Of a DNA stretch of 64,000 nucleotides, positions 1 to 8,041 are shown piece by piece. How positions within the stretch are numbered: position 1 is the first letter of the stretch; every line of letters begins with the position of its first letter. The notes beneath the pieces are model-generated. The model saw nothing but the letters and a program-made list of their open reading frames with translations. It made no database searches and had not been told where the DNA came from. The stretch comes from Streptomyces sp. NRRL F-6676 (GTDB taxonomy: Bacteria > Actinomycetota > Actinomycetes > Streptomycetales > Streptomycetaceae): positions 62,001 through 126,000 of the forward strand of contig NZ_JOHS01000009.1 in NCBI RefSeq assembly GCF_000725625.1, written 5' to 3'. Made by a program: the position numbers and the translations under genes.

Positions 1-1370
1 ACCTGCCGGCGACGTACGCCGACCTCGACGGCGTCGGCGACGCCGCGATCGCGGGCAAGAACGGCGATCCGCGCATCCTCGCGCTCGTCGCCGTGGCCAT
101 CGGCATCGTGCTCGCGGCCCTCATCCAGCAGCTGACCGGCTACTTCACCGAAACCACCCGGCGCCCCGTACGGGACATCGGCAAGACCTCGCTGACCGGC
201 CCGGCCACCGTCGTCCTCGCCGGCATCTCCGTCGGCCTGGAGTCGGCCGTCTACACCGGCCTGCTGATCGCGCTCGGCGTCTACGGGGCGTTCCTGCTCG
301 GCGGCACCTCGATCATGCTGGCGCTGTTCGCGGTGGCGCTGGCCGGCACCGGCCTGCTCACCACGGTCGGTGTGATCGTCGCCATGGACACCTTCGGCCC
401 GGTCTCCGACAACGCGCAGGGCATCGCCGAGATGTCCGGCGACGTCGAGGGCGCGGGCGCCCAGGTGCTCACCAACCTGGACGCGGTCGGCAACACCACC
501 AAGGCCATCACCAAGGGCATCGCCATCGCCACCGCCGTCCTCGCCGCCTCCGCGCTGTTCGGGTCGTACCGCGACGCGATCACCACGGGCGCGCAGGACG
601 TCGGCGAGAAGCTCTCCGGGGAGGGCGCGCCGATGAGCCTGATGATGGACATCTCGCAGCCCAACAACCTCGTCGGGCTCATCGCGGGCGCGGCGGTCGT
701 CTTCCTCTTCTCGGGGCTGGCGATCAACGCGGTCTCGCGGTCGGCGGGTGCCGTGGTGTACGAGGTGCGGCGGCAGTTCCGGGAGAAGCCCGGGATCATG
801 AACCACACGGAGACGCCGGAGTACGGCAAGGTCGTCGACATCTGCACCAAGGACGCCCTGCGGGAACTCGCCACGCCCGGGCTGCTCGCCGTGATGGCGC
901 CCATCTTCATCGGGTTCACGCTCGGCGTCGGCGCGCTCGGCGCGTACCTGGCGGGCGCGATCGGCACCGGCACGCTGATGGCCGTCTTCCTCGCCAACTC
1001 CGGCGGCGCCTGGGACAACGCCAAGAAGCTCGTCGAGGACGGCCACCACGGCGGCAAGGGCAGCGAGGCGCACGCCGCGACGGTCATCGGCGACACCGTC
1101 GGTGACCCGTTCAAGGACACCGCGGGTCCGGCCATCAACCCGCTGCTGAAGGTGATGAACCTGGTGGCGCTGCTCATCGCGCCGGCGGTCATCAAGTTCT
1201 CCTACGGCGACGACAAGAACATCGGCGTACGGGTGGTCATCGCGCTGCTCTCCCTGCTGGTGATCGTCGTCGCGGTCTACGTCTCCAAGCGGCGCGGCAT
1301 CGCGGTCGGGGACGAGGACGAGGGCGCAGAACGGGTGAGCGAAACGGCGGATCCCGCGGTGGTGTCGTAG
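1..1370 (+). CDS. hppA: Membrane H+-translocating pyrophosphatase, C-terminal part (truncated by window edge)
   Basis: Pumps protons using pyrophosphate hydrolysis in the cytoplasmic membrane. The open frame enters from base 3, so about 455 residues are visible of a family usually near 770-800. The protein is a run of hydrophobic helices separated by polar loops carrying family signatures: GGAWDNAKK near base 1002 and DTVGDPFKDTAGPAINPL near base 1090, the conserved phosphate/metal-binding loop. The motif GNTTKAITKG near base 490 has Lys at the position that is Ala in K+-dependent enzymes, so this should be the K+-independent, proton-pumping class (family knowledge). The C-terminal 25 residues are acidic and poorly conserved. 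The ATG at 93 is internal, not the start. Confidence 0.95.
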   Translation, partial: LPATYADLDGVGDAAIAGKNGDPRILALVAVAIGIVLAALIQQLTGYFTETTRRPVRDIGKTSLTGPATVVLAGISVGLESAVYTGLLIALGVYGAFLLGGTSIMLALFAVALAGTGLLTTVGVIVAMDTFGPVSDNAQGIAEMSGDVEGAGAQVLTNLDAVGNTTKAITKGIAIATAVLAASALFGSYRDAITTGAQDVGEKLSGEGAPMSLMMDISQPNNLVGLIAGAAVVFLFSGLAINAVSRSAGAVVYEVRRQFREKPGIMNHTETPEYGKVVDICTKDALRELATPGLLAVMAPIFIGFTLGVGALGAYLAGAIGTGTLMAVFLANSGGAWDNAKKLVEDGHHGGKGSEAHAATVIGDTVGDPFKDTAGPAINPLLKVMNLVALLIAPAVIKFSYGDDKNIGVRVVIALLSLLVIVVAVYVSKRRGIAVGDEDEGAERVSETADPAVVS

Positions 1371-1677
1371 GCGGGACGCACGGACGGCCGCGAGCGGCGG
1401 CCCCAACGGACGGGCGGACGGCGCGCACTGACGTGCCGTCCGCCCGTTGTGCACGGCGCGCACTGACGCGCCGTCCGCCCGTTGTGCACGGCGCGCGCCG
1501 GGGTGCCGCCCGCCCGTCGCACGTGTGCGCGCGCCGGTTCGTGAGCCTTCTCTCGCTCCGCGCGGGCGCCCTGGTGCAAATGGCTTCACCGGGGTACATA
1601 ACGGCGGTCCGGCGTCCGGTCGCATTCCGTCCGGCGTGTATGTTCCGGGGCCGGAAGCCATGGAAGGGACCAATCCG
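1371..1677. other. Intergenic region with a 35-bp tandem repeat
   Basis: 307 bases between hppA and the lipoprotein gene. The first half holds a tandem repeat (listed separately). The second half, from about 1560, is less GC-rich and should contain the lipoprotein promoter, but I cannot assign a convincing -35/-10 pair. Open frames here have no SD and look like noise. Confidence 0.6.
1421..1523. repeat. 35-bp tandem repeat, two near-identical copies plus a decayed third
   Basis: Copies at 1421-1455 and 1456-1490 differ at one base (T/C at offset 14). Bases 1491-1523 are a degenerate third copy. The unit begins GCGCGCACTGAC and ends CCCGTTGTGCACG. Confidence 0.85.
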
Positions 1678-2256
1678 GTGAACAAGAAGCTCGCTGCCGC
1701 ACTGTCCGGCGGTGCGGTACTGGTAGTGGCGCTCACGGGTTGCAGCGCCGGCGACGACAGCAGCAAGGAACTGGACGCCTGGGCCGAGAAGGTGTGCGAC
1801 GGCGTCCAGCCGCAGGCCAAGAAGATCGAGGCCGCCAACACCGCGATCCAGAAGCAGACGTCGGACAACAGCACGCCGGCCGACGTCCAGAAGACGGACT
1901 CCCAGGCCTTCCAGGACATCTCCGACGCCTACAAGGCGATGGCACAGGCCGTGCAGAAGGCGGGCGCGCCGCCCAACGTCGACAAGGGCGACACCAAGAA
2001 GACCAACGCGGTCAAGGAGCTCAACAACCTCTCCTCCGCCTACGCCGACCTCAAGAAGCAGACCGCGGACCTCGACACCAAGGACCAGGCCAAGTTCGCC
2101 GACGGTCTCAAGGACGTGGCGACCCAGCTGGAGAAGCTGAGCAAGAGCGGCAGCGACGCACTGAAGGACCTCGAGGAGGGCGACGTCGGCAAGGCGATGG
2201 CCAAGCAGGAGAGCTGCAAGTCCGCGTCGGCCACGGCGACGGCCTCGGCGGCGTAG
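1678..2256 (+). CDS. Small secreted lipoprotein of unknown function
   Basis: 192 residues. The N-terminus is a lipoprotein signal: basic NKKL, a hydrophobic stretch, then the lipobox LTGC with the acylated Cys near residue 20. The mature part is polar and Lys/Asp/Gln-rich with heptad-like spacing, so it is probably mostly helical or coiled coil on the outer face of the membrane, and it ends in a Ser/Ala-rich tail. I chose GTG 1678 because GAAGGGA lies 7-8 bases upstream. The in-frame ATG at 1660 would destroy that SD. The frame runs open far upstream, but those residues are Arg/Pro noise. No enzymatic motif is visible and I do not recognise the family beyond being a conserved Streptomyces lipoprotein. 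Confidence 0.85.
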   Translation: MNKKLAAALSGGAVLVVALTGCSAGDDSSKELDAWAEKVCDGVQPQAKKIEAANTAIQKQTSDNSTPADVQKTDSQAFQDISDAYKAMAQAVQKAGAPPNVDKGDTKKTNAVKELNNLSSAYADLKKQTADLDTKDQAKFADGLKDVATQLEKLSKSGSDALKDLEEGDVGKAMAKQESCKSASATATASAA

Positions 2257-2424
2257 CACTCACGGTGCCGCGGCCGTGGACTGACCAGGTGCCGGCGAAG
2301 GGCGCGCGGACGGGCGAACGTGGCGTCGGCGGGAGGCGCGCGGGAACGGGCGACGTGGCGTCGGCCGGAGACGCGAGGGCGGCGACGTGCCGTCGGTGAA
2401 GGGCGAGAGGGCGGGCGTGCGGGC

Positions 2425-2430
2425 CACAAT
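2425..2430 (+). promoter_or_regulatory. Candidate -10 (CACAAT) of a leaderless transcript
   Basis: CACAAT ends 6 bases before GTG 2437, which has no SD. This spacing would place transcription start at or beside the start codon. Confidence 0.4.
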
Positions 2431-2436
2431 GGGGGC

Positions 2437-3963
2437 GTGAGCACCTCCAGCCCGGCCCCCCTGGCCCCTTTGCCCTCCGCCGACCGCCCCGACGTCACCG
2501 CCGCGCTGCGGGACGCGCTGCTCTCGGCCTCCTTCACCGCCGACGGGCTGCTCGAACTCCTCGGCGCCCCGGCCTACGCCGCCCTGGCCCGCAGCGAGGT
2601 GGTTCCGGCGCTGCGGGCCACCCGGGGCGACACCCCGCTGGAGGCGCTCGTACGCCTGTTCCTGCTTCAGCAGCCCGTGCCCCACGCGCGCGTGGCCGGC
2701 ATCCTGCCCGCCGACGCCTGCCTGGAGGCCGGCTGGCTGACCCGGGCGGACGACGAGGTCGCCGCCACCGTCGACGTACGGCCGTACGGCGGGGCCGACG
2801 GCGAGGACTGGTTCATCGTCTCCGACCTGGGCTGCGCGGTCGGCGGCGCGGGCGGCATCGGCAGCCGCCAGGAGTCCGTGGTGCTCGGCGTCGGCGGCGC
2901 CTCGACGACACTGGCCGGGCTCACCGTCCGTACGCCCGTGGATTCCGCCCTCGACCTCGGCACCGGCTCCGGCATCCAGGCGCTGCACGCCTCCCGGCAC
3001 GCCACGCGGGTGACCGCGACCGACGTCAACCCGCGTGCGCTGCACATCACGGCGCTCACCCTCGCCCTCTCCGGGGCGCCCGCCGCCGACCTGCGCGAGG
3101 GTTCCCTGTTCGAGCCGGTCGCGGAGGGGGAGACGTACGACCTGATCGTGTCGAACCCGCCGTTCGTGATCTCGCCCGACGCACGGCTCACCTACCGCGA
3201 CGGCGGAATGGCCGGGGACGATCTGTGCCGCTCGCTCGTTCAGCAGGCGGGGGACCGGCTCAACCCGGGCGGGTTCGCCCAGTTCCTGGCCAACTGGCAG
3301 CACGTGGAGGGGGAGGACTGGCAGGAGCGGCTGCGCTCATGGGTGCCGCGCGGCTGCGACGCGTGGATCGTGCAGCGCGAGGTGCAGGACGTCACCCAGT
3401 ACGCCGAACTGTGGCTGCGGGACGCCGGCGACCATCGCGACGACACGGCCCGGTACCAGGCGCGCTACGACGCGTGGCTGGACGCGTTCGAGGCGCGCAA
3501 GGTGAAGGCCGTCGGCTTCGGCTGGATCACCCTGCGCCGGACGGACGCGACGGAACCCTCGGTGACCGTCGAGGAGTGGCCGCATTCCGTCGAACAGCCG
3601 CTCGGTGACGTCGTGCGGGCGCATTTCGACCGGATCGACTTCCTCCGGGCGCACGACGACGCGGCGCTGCTCGCCGGGCACTTCCGGCTGGCCTCCGAGG
3701 TGGTGCAGGAGCAGGTCGGGCTGCCCGGCGCGGAGGACCCCGAGCACGTGGTGCTGCGCCAGTACCGCGGCATGCGCCGGGCCACCACGGTGGACACGGT
3801 CGGCGCGGGCTTCGCCGGGGTGTGCGACGGCTCGCTGAGCGCGGGGCGCATTCTGGACGCCATCGCCCAGCTCGTCGGCGAGGACCCGGTCGCCCTGCGC
3901 GACCGCACGCCCGCGCAGATCCGGCTCCTGGTGGAACAGGGCTTCCTCGAACCGGTGGGCTGA
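2437..3963 (+). CDS. Class I SAM-dependent methyltransferase (HemK/PrmC-like fold)
   Basis: 508 residues. An N-terminal helical domain (about 1-155) precedes a Rossmann methyltransferase domain with motif I DLGTGSGIQAL (near base 2952), an acidic loop ATDVNP, and the catalytic NPPF loop in VSNPPFVISPD (near base 3153). NPPF is typical of enzymes that methylate amide or amino nitrogens (PrmC, RsmC/D-like), so the substrate may be a glutamine or a base in RNA. A C-terminal domain of about 150 residues is specific to actinobacterial members. The start is GTG 2437: the upstream frame is low-complexity and a -10-like hexamer sits 6 bases away, suggesting a leaderless mRNA. The substrate cannot be read from sequence. 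Confidence 0.85.
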   Translation: MSTSSPAPLAPLPSADRPDVTAALRDALLSASFTADGLLELLGAPAYAALARSEVVPALRATRGDTPLEALVRLFLLQQPVPHARVAGILPADACLEAGWLTRADDEVAATVDVRPYGGADGEDWFIVSDLGCAVGGAGGIGSRQESVVLGVGGASTTLAGLTVRTPVDSALDLGTGSGIQALHASRHATRVTATDVNPRALHITALTLALSGAPAADLREGSLFEPVAEGETYDLIVSNPPFVISPDARLTYRDGGMAGDDLCRSLVQQAGDRLNPGGFAQFLANWQHVEGEDWQERLRSWVPRGCDAWIVQREVQDVTQYAELWLRDAGDHRDDTARYQARYDAWLDAFEARKVKAVGFGWITLRRTDATEPSVTVEEWPHSVEQPLGDVVRAHFDRIDFLRAHDDAALLAGHFRLASEVVQEQVGLPGAEDPEHVVLRQYRGMRRATTVDTVGAGFAGVCDGSLSAGRILDAIAQLVGEDPVALRDRTPAQIRLLVEQGFLEPVG

Positions 3964-4210
3964 CGGCCCGGCGGGCTGACGGCCCCGCCTCCGGCCCCTG
4001 CCCACCTGCGGCGGCCCCGGAGCCCCCGGGTCACCTGTTGCTGTGCTGCCCCGCCCCGGCACCCACCCACTCGCGTCCGCCCCCGTTCACCCCGGGTTCG
4101 CCCGGCCGCCGGTCCGCCGTCTCCCCCGCGTGTCAGCCTCCCCTCGCCGGGCCGGGCGGCCCGGCGGACACGCCCCGGTCGCGGCAGCCGGGACGGGAGG
4201 GGAGCGGGGC

Positions 4211-4408
4211 ATGGAGAGCGGACCGGCGATCTTCGCGGGGACGGTGTTCGCCCTGTTCGGCGGCGCGCTGCTGACCTGGACCGCCGTCCGGTGGCGGCAC
4301 CGCGAACCGGTGGCCGACGGTGTGAGTCCCGTCGCATCCGCGACCGTCGCGGCCCTCGCCTCGGCCGCCGCGCTCGTGGCGGCGGCCTACTGCTTCACGC
4401 GCCTGTGA
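4211..4408 (+). CDS. Small two-helix membrane protein
   Basis: 65 residues. Two hydrophobic stretches (about 6-24 and 43-61) flank a basic/polar loop WRHREPVADG, so it is probably a small inner-membrane protein with both ends on the same side. ATG 4211 follows GGAGGGGAGCGGGGC, an SD-like run 5-13 bases upstream. Longer in-frame starts add only Pro/Arg-rich sequence. It stands between the methyltransferase and topA as a probable single gene. Function unknown. Confidence 0.7.
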   Translation: MESGPAIFAGTVFALFGGALLTWTAVRWRHREPVADGVSPVASATVAALASAAALVAAAYCFTRL

Positions 4409-4815
4409 GCGGACCGGCGCACGCCCCCACGGCGAGGCGCGCTCCGACGGCCGCGCCCTCCGTCGCACACCGCACCGCGTACGCCGCCGTACGTACCACC
4501 GCCTACGCCACCGTACGCATCACCGCGCACCCCACCGGCAGGCCCCCTCGTACCGGCGCCGGAAGGCTCCGGACCGGGGGCCCCGGACAAGTGGGGGAGG
4601 CCGCTCCGTTCCGGCCGCGCGGGGCCGTCACCCACTCCGGGCGGCAGGAATAGCACGAGTCGGGTTACCGTTCGAGTGGCCGTTGCGGGCTTTTCCCGTT
4701 TGACACGGGGGCGGGATGTACCGTCACACTCCGCAGCGTCACCATGACGACCCACCCCCTGGGCACAGGCCCGGGAGATGGAGACCCACTGCGCCGACCG
4801 GAGAGAAGAGCGAAG
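4409..4815. other. topA upstream region
   Basis: 407 bases. Bases 4460-4530 hold short imperfect repeats of a CGTACGC/ACCACCGC theme. A possible topA -35 TTGACA lies at 4700-4705, followed by TACCGT (4719-4724, spacing only 13) or CACACT (4725-4730, spacing 19). I cannot choose between them. topA promoters in Streptomyces are known to respond to supercoiling, and suboptimal spacing would fit that, but this is inference. Confidence 0.4.
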
Positions 4816-7659
4816 TTGTCCCCGACCAGCGAGACCGCACAGGGCGGCCGCCGACTCGTCATCGTCGAGTCGCCTGCCAAGGCGAAGACGATCAAGGGCT
4901 ACCTGGGCCCCGGCTACATCGTCGAGGCGAGCGTCGGGCACATCCGCGACCTTCCCAACGGCGCCGCGGAGGTGCCGGAGAAGTACACCGGCGAGGTGCG
5001 CCGCCTCGGTGTGGACGTCGAACACGACTTCCAGCCCGTCTACGTGGTCAACGCGGACAAGAAGCAGCAGGTCAAGAAGCTCAAGGAGCTGCTGCGCGAG
5101 TCCGACGAACTCTTCCTCGCCACGGATGAGGACCGCGAGGGCGAGGCCATCGCGTGGCACCTCCAGGAAGTGCTGAAGCCGAAGATCCCGGTCCACCGGA
5201 TGGTCTTCCACGAGATCACCAAGGACGCGATCCAGCAGGCCGTACGCAGCCCGCGCGAGCTCAACCAGAAGCTGGTCGACGCCCAGGAGACCCGCCGCAT
5301 CCTCGACCGTCTGTACGGTTACGAGGTCTCGCCCGTGCTGTGGAAGAAGGTCATGCCGCGGCTGTCGGCGGGCCGCGTCCAGTCCGTCGCCACCCGGCTC
5401 GTCGTGGAGCGGGAACGCGAGCGGATCGCTTTTCGTTCCGCCGAGTACTGGGACCTGACGGGCACCTTCGCGACGGGCCGCGCCGGTGACCCGTCGGACC
5501 CGTCCTCGCTCGTCGCCCGCCTGGCGAGCGTCGACGGACGCCGGGTCGCGCAGGGCCGTGACTTCGACTCGCTGGGACAGCTCAAGAACGCGCAGGTCCT
5601 GCACCTGGACGAGGCGAACGCCCGCGCCCTGGCCGCCGCCCTGGAGCAGACGCGCTTCGCCGTCCGCTCCGTCGAGTCCAAGCCCTACCGCCGTTCGCCG
5701 TACGCCCCGTTCCGTACGACGACGCTGCAACAGGAGGCGAGCCGCAAGCTCGGCTTCGGCGCGAAGGCCACCATGCAGATCGCGCAGAAGCTGTACGAGA
5801 ACGGCTACATCACGTACATGCGTACGGACTCCACGACGCTGTCGGACACCGCCGTGTCCGCCGCCCGCGCCCAGGTCACCCAGCTCTACGGGGCCGACTA
5901 CCTCCCGGAGCGCCCCCGTACGTACGCCGGCAAGGTCAAGAACGCCCAGGAGGCGCACGAGGCGATCCGCCCGTCGGGCGACCGCTTCCGCACGCCCGCC
6001 GAGACGGGCCTGAGCGGCGACCAGTTCCGGCTCTACGAGCTGATCTGGAAGCGGACCGTCGCTTCCCAGATGAAGGACGCGATCGGCAACAGCGTCACCG
6101 TGCGGATCGGCGGCACGGCCGCCGACGGCCGGGACGCCGAGTTCACCGCCTCCGGCAAGACGATCACGTTCCACGGCTTCCTCAAGGCGTACGTCGAGGG
6201 CGCCGACGACCCGAACGCCGAGCTCGACGACCGCGAGCGCCGGCTGCCGCAGGTCGCCGAGGGCGACGCGCTGGGCGTCGAGGAGATCTCGGTCGACGGG
6301 CACGCCACCAAGCCCCCGGCCCGCTACACCGAGGCGAGCCTGGTCAAGGAGCTCGAAGAGCGCGAGATCGGCCGCCCGTCGACGTACGCGTCGATCATCG
6401 GGACCATCCTCGACCGCGGCTATGTCTTCAAGAAGGGCACGGCCCTGGTGCCGTCCTTCTTGTCCTTCGCCGTCGTCAACCTCCTGGAGAAGCACTTCGG
6501 GCGGCTCGTCGACTACGACTTCACCGCCCGCATGGAGGACGACCTCGACCGCATCGCACGCGGTGAGGCACGGGCCGTGCCGTGGCTGCGGCGGTTCTAC
6601 TTCGGCGAGGGCGAGGACGGCACCGGCAGCGCCGCGGAGGCGGGCAACGGCGACGGTGACCACCTCGGCGGCCTCAAGGAACTGGTGACCGACCTGGGCG
6701 CGATCGACGCGCGCGAGGTGTCGTCGTTCCCCATCGGCGACGGCATCGTGCTGCGGGTCGGCCGCTACGGGCCGTACGTCGAGCGCGGCGAGAAGGAGTC
6801 CGAGGGGTACCAGCACGCGGACGTCCCCGACGACCTCGCGCCCGACGAGCTGAGCGTGGAGTACGCGGAGGAGCTGCTCGCCAAGCCGAGCGGCGACTTC
6901 GAGCTGGGCACCGACCCGTCGACCGGCCGCCCGATCGTGGCCAAGGCCGGCCGTTACGGCCCGTACGTCACCGAGGTGCTCCCCGAGGGCACCCCGAAGA
7001 CCGGCAAGAACGCCGTCAAGCCGCGCACGGCCTCGCTGTTCAAGTCGATGTCCCTGGACACGGTCACGCTGGACGACGCCCTGAAGCTGATGTCGCTGCC
7101 CCGGGTCGTCGGTACCGACGCCGAGGGCCAGGAGATCACCGCGCAGAACGGCCGCTACGGCCCGTATCTGAAGAAGGGCACCGACTCGCGCTCCTTGCAG
7201 GCCGAGGAGCAGCTCTTCACGATCACGCTGGAAGAGGCGCTGGCGATCTACGCCCAGCCCAAGCAGCGGGGCCGGGCCGCGGCCAAGCCGCCGCTGAAGG
7301 AGCTGGGCACCGACCCGGTCAGCGAGAAGCCGGTCGTGGTCAAGGACGGCCGCTTCGGGCCGTACGTCACCGACGGGGAGACCAACGCGACGCTGCGCTC
7401 CGGCGACAGCGTCGAGGAGATCACCCCCGAACGCGGGTTCGAGCTGCTGGCGGAGAAGCGGGCGAAGGGGCCGGCCAAGAAGACCGCCAAGAAGGCGCCT
7501 GCCAAGAAGGCACCCGCCAAGAAGGCGGCCACCGCGAAGAAGACGGCCGCCAAGAAGACGACGACGGCGAAGAAGACCGCGGCGAAGAAGACGACGACGG
7601 CGACGGCGGCGGCGGCGGCCAAGAAGACGGCCGCGAAGAAGACCGCGCCGGCGGAGTAG
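4816..7659 (+). CDS. topA: DNA topoisomerase I (type IA)
   Basis: Relaxes negative supercoils by single-strand passage. 947 residues from TTG 4816, preceded by GGAGAGAAGAG. The TTG start gives MSPTSE, the usual Streptomyces N-terminus, while the ATG at 4744 would add a low-complexity extension. The order is Toprim domain (VIVESPAKAKTI; metal site in ATDEDREGEA), then the central gate domain with catalytic Tyr334 in YITYMRTDS. After this come several GRYGPYV-type repeats (about 630-870) that lack the Cys4 zinc ribbons of E. coli TopA, then a Lys/Ala/Thr tail of about 65 residues (AKKTAKKAP type). That tail is characteristic of actinobacterial TopA and is known to raise processivity. It is probably essential and transcribed alone. 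Confidence 0.97.
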   Translation: MSPTSETAQGGRRLVIVESPAKAKTIKGYLGPGYIVEASVGHIRDLPNGAAEVPEKYTGEVRRLGVDVEHDFQPVYVVNADKKQQVKKLKELLRESDELFLATDEDREGEAIAWHLQEVLKPKIPVHRMVFHEITKDAIQQAVRSPRELNQKLVDAQETRRILDRLYGYEVSPVLWKKVMPRLSAGRVQSVATRLVVERERERIAFRSAEYWDLTGTFATGRAGDPSDPSSLVARLASVDGRRVAQGRDFDSLGQLKNAQVLHLDEANARALAAALEQTRFAVRSVESKPYRRSPYAPFRTTTLQQEASRKLGFGAKATMQIAQKLYENGYITYMRTDSTTLSDTAVSAARAQVTQLYGADYLPERPRTYAGKVKNAQEAHEAIRPSGDRFRTPAETGLSGDQFRLYELIWKRTVASQMKDAIGNSVTVRIGGTAADGRDAEFTASGKTITFHGFLKAYVEGADDPNAELDDRERRLPQVAEGDALGVEEISVDGHATKPPARYTEASLVKELEEREIGRPSTYASIIGTILDRGYVFKKGTALVPSFLSFAVVNLLEKHFGRLVDYDFTARMEDDLDRIARGEARAVPWLRRFYFGEGEDGTGSAAEAGNGDGDHLGGLKELVTDLGAIDAREVSSFPIGDGIVLRVGRYGPYVERGEKESEGYQHADVPDDLAPDELSVEYAEELLAKPSGDFELGTDPSTGRPIVAKAGRYGPYVTEVLPEGTPKTGKNAVKPRTASLFKSMSLDTVTLDDALKLMSLPRVVGTDAEGQEITAQNGRYGPYLKKGTDSRSLQAEEQLFTITLEEALAIYAQPKQRGRAAAKPPLKELGTDPVSEKPVVVKDGRFGPYVTDGETNATLRSGDSVEEITPERGFELLAEKRAKGPAKKTAKKAPAKKAPAKKAATAKKTAAKKTTTAKKTAAKKTTTATAAAAAKKTAAKKTAPAE

Positions 7660-7667
7660 CGCGGCAG

Positions 7668-7696
7668 GGGCCAGGGCCAGGGCCAGGGCCAGGGCC
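7668..7696. repeat. Hexamer array GGCCAG, about 5 copies
   Basis: Consecutive GGCCAG units directly after the topA stop codon; a microsatellite likely to vary between strains. Confidence 0.85.
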
Positions 7697-7731
7697 GGAG
7701 GCCACGGGCCGCCGGGGCAGGGGCCGGGCGC

Positions 7732-7787
7732 CGCGTCCCGGGCGTGTCCGGCCCGGTGTCGCGTCCCGGGCGTGTCCGGCCCGGTGT
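7732..7787. repeat. 28-bp tandem repeat, two perfect copies plus a partial third
   Basis: Units 7732-7759 and 7760-7787 are identical, beginning CGCGTCCCGGGCGTG. A decayed third copy follows from 7788. Confidence 0.85.
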
Positions 7788-8029
7788 CGCGTCCCGGCCG
7801 GGTCGGGCCCGGCCTCACGTTCTGGCAGTGCCCGGCCCGGTGACGGGTTCCGGTCGCGTCCGGCCCCGGCGCCACGCCCGGGCCGGAGCGTCCCGACACG
7901 GTAGGCCGTATGCCTGACACCTCGTCAGAACCCCGTGTTCGGCGAGGTGTTCGGCATATGTGAAGGTATGTAAATGCGAAGGCCGTGCGTACGTTCGGGT
8001 GGTTGCTTCGGGGTGTCGGTGGCTGCGGA

Positions 8030-8035
8030 TAGTCT
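8030..8035 (+). promoter_or_regulatory. -10 box TAGTCT of a leaderless promoter
   Basis: TAGTCT lies exactly 6 bases before ATG 8042. TTCGGG at 8007-8012 is a weak -35 with a 17-base spacer. No SD is present. Confidence 0.55.
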
Positions 8036-8041
8036 GAACGC

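Larger units (their letters stand above)
7660..8041. other. topA-tmk intergenic region with two tandem arrays
   Basis: 382 bases. The first 130 contain two tandem repeats (listed separately). From about 7910 the composition becomes more AT-rich (GGCATATGTGAAGGTATG), which fits a promoter zone for the downstream fusion gene. Confidence 0.6.
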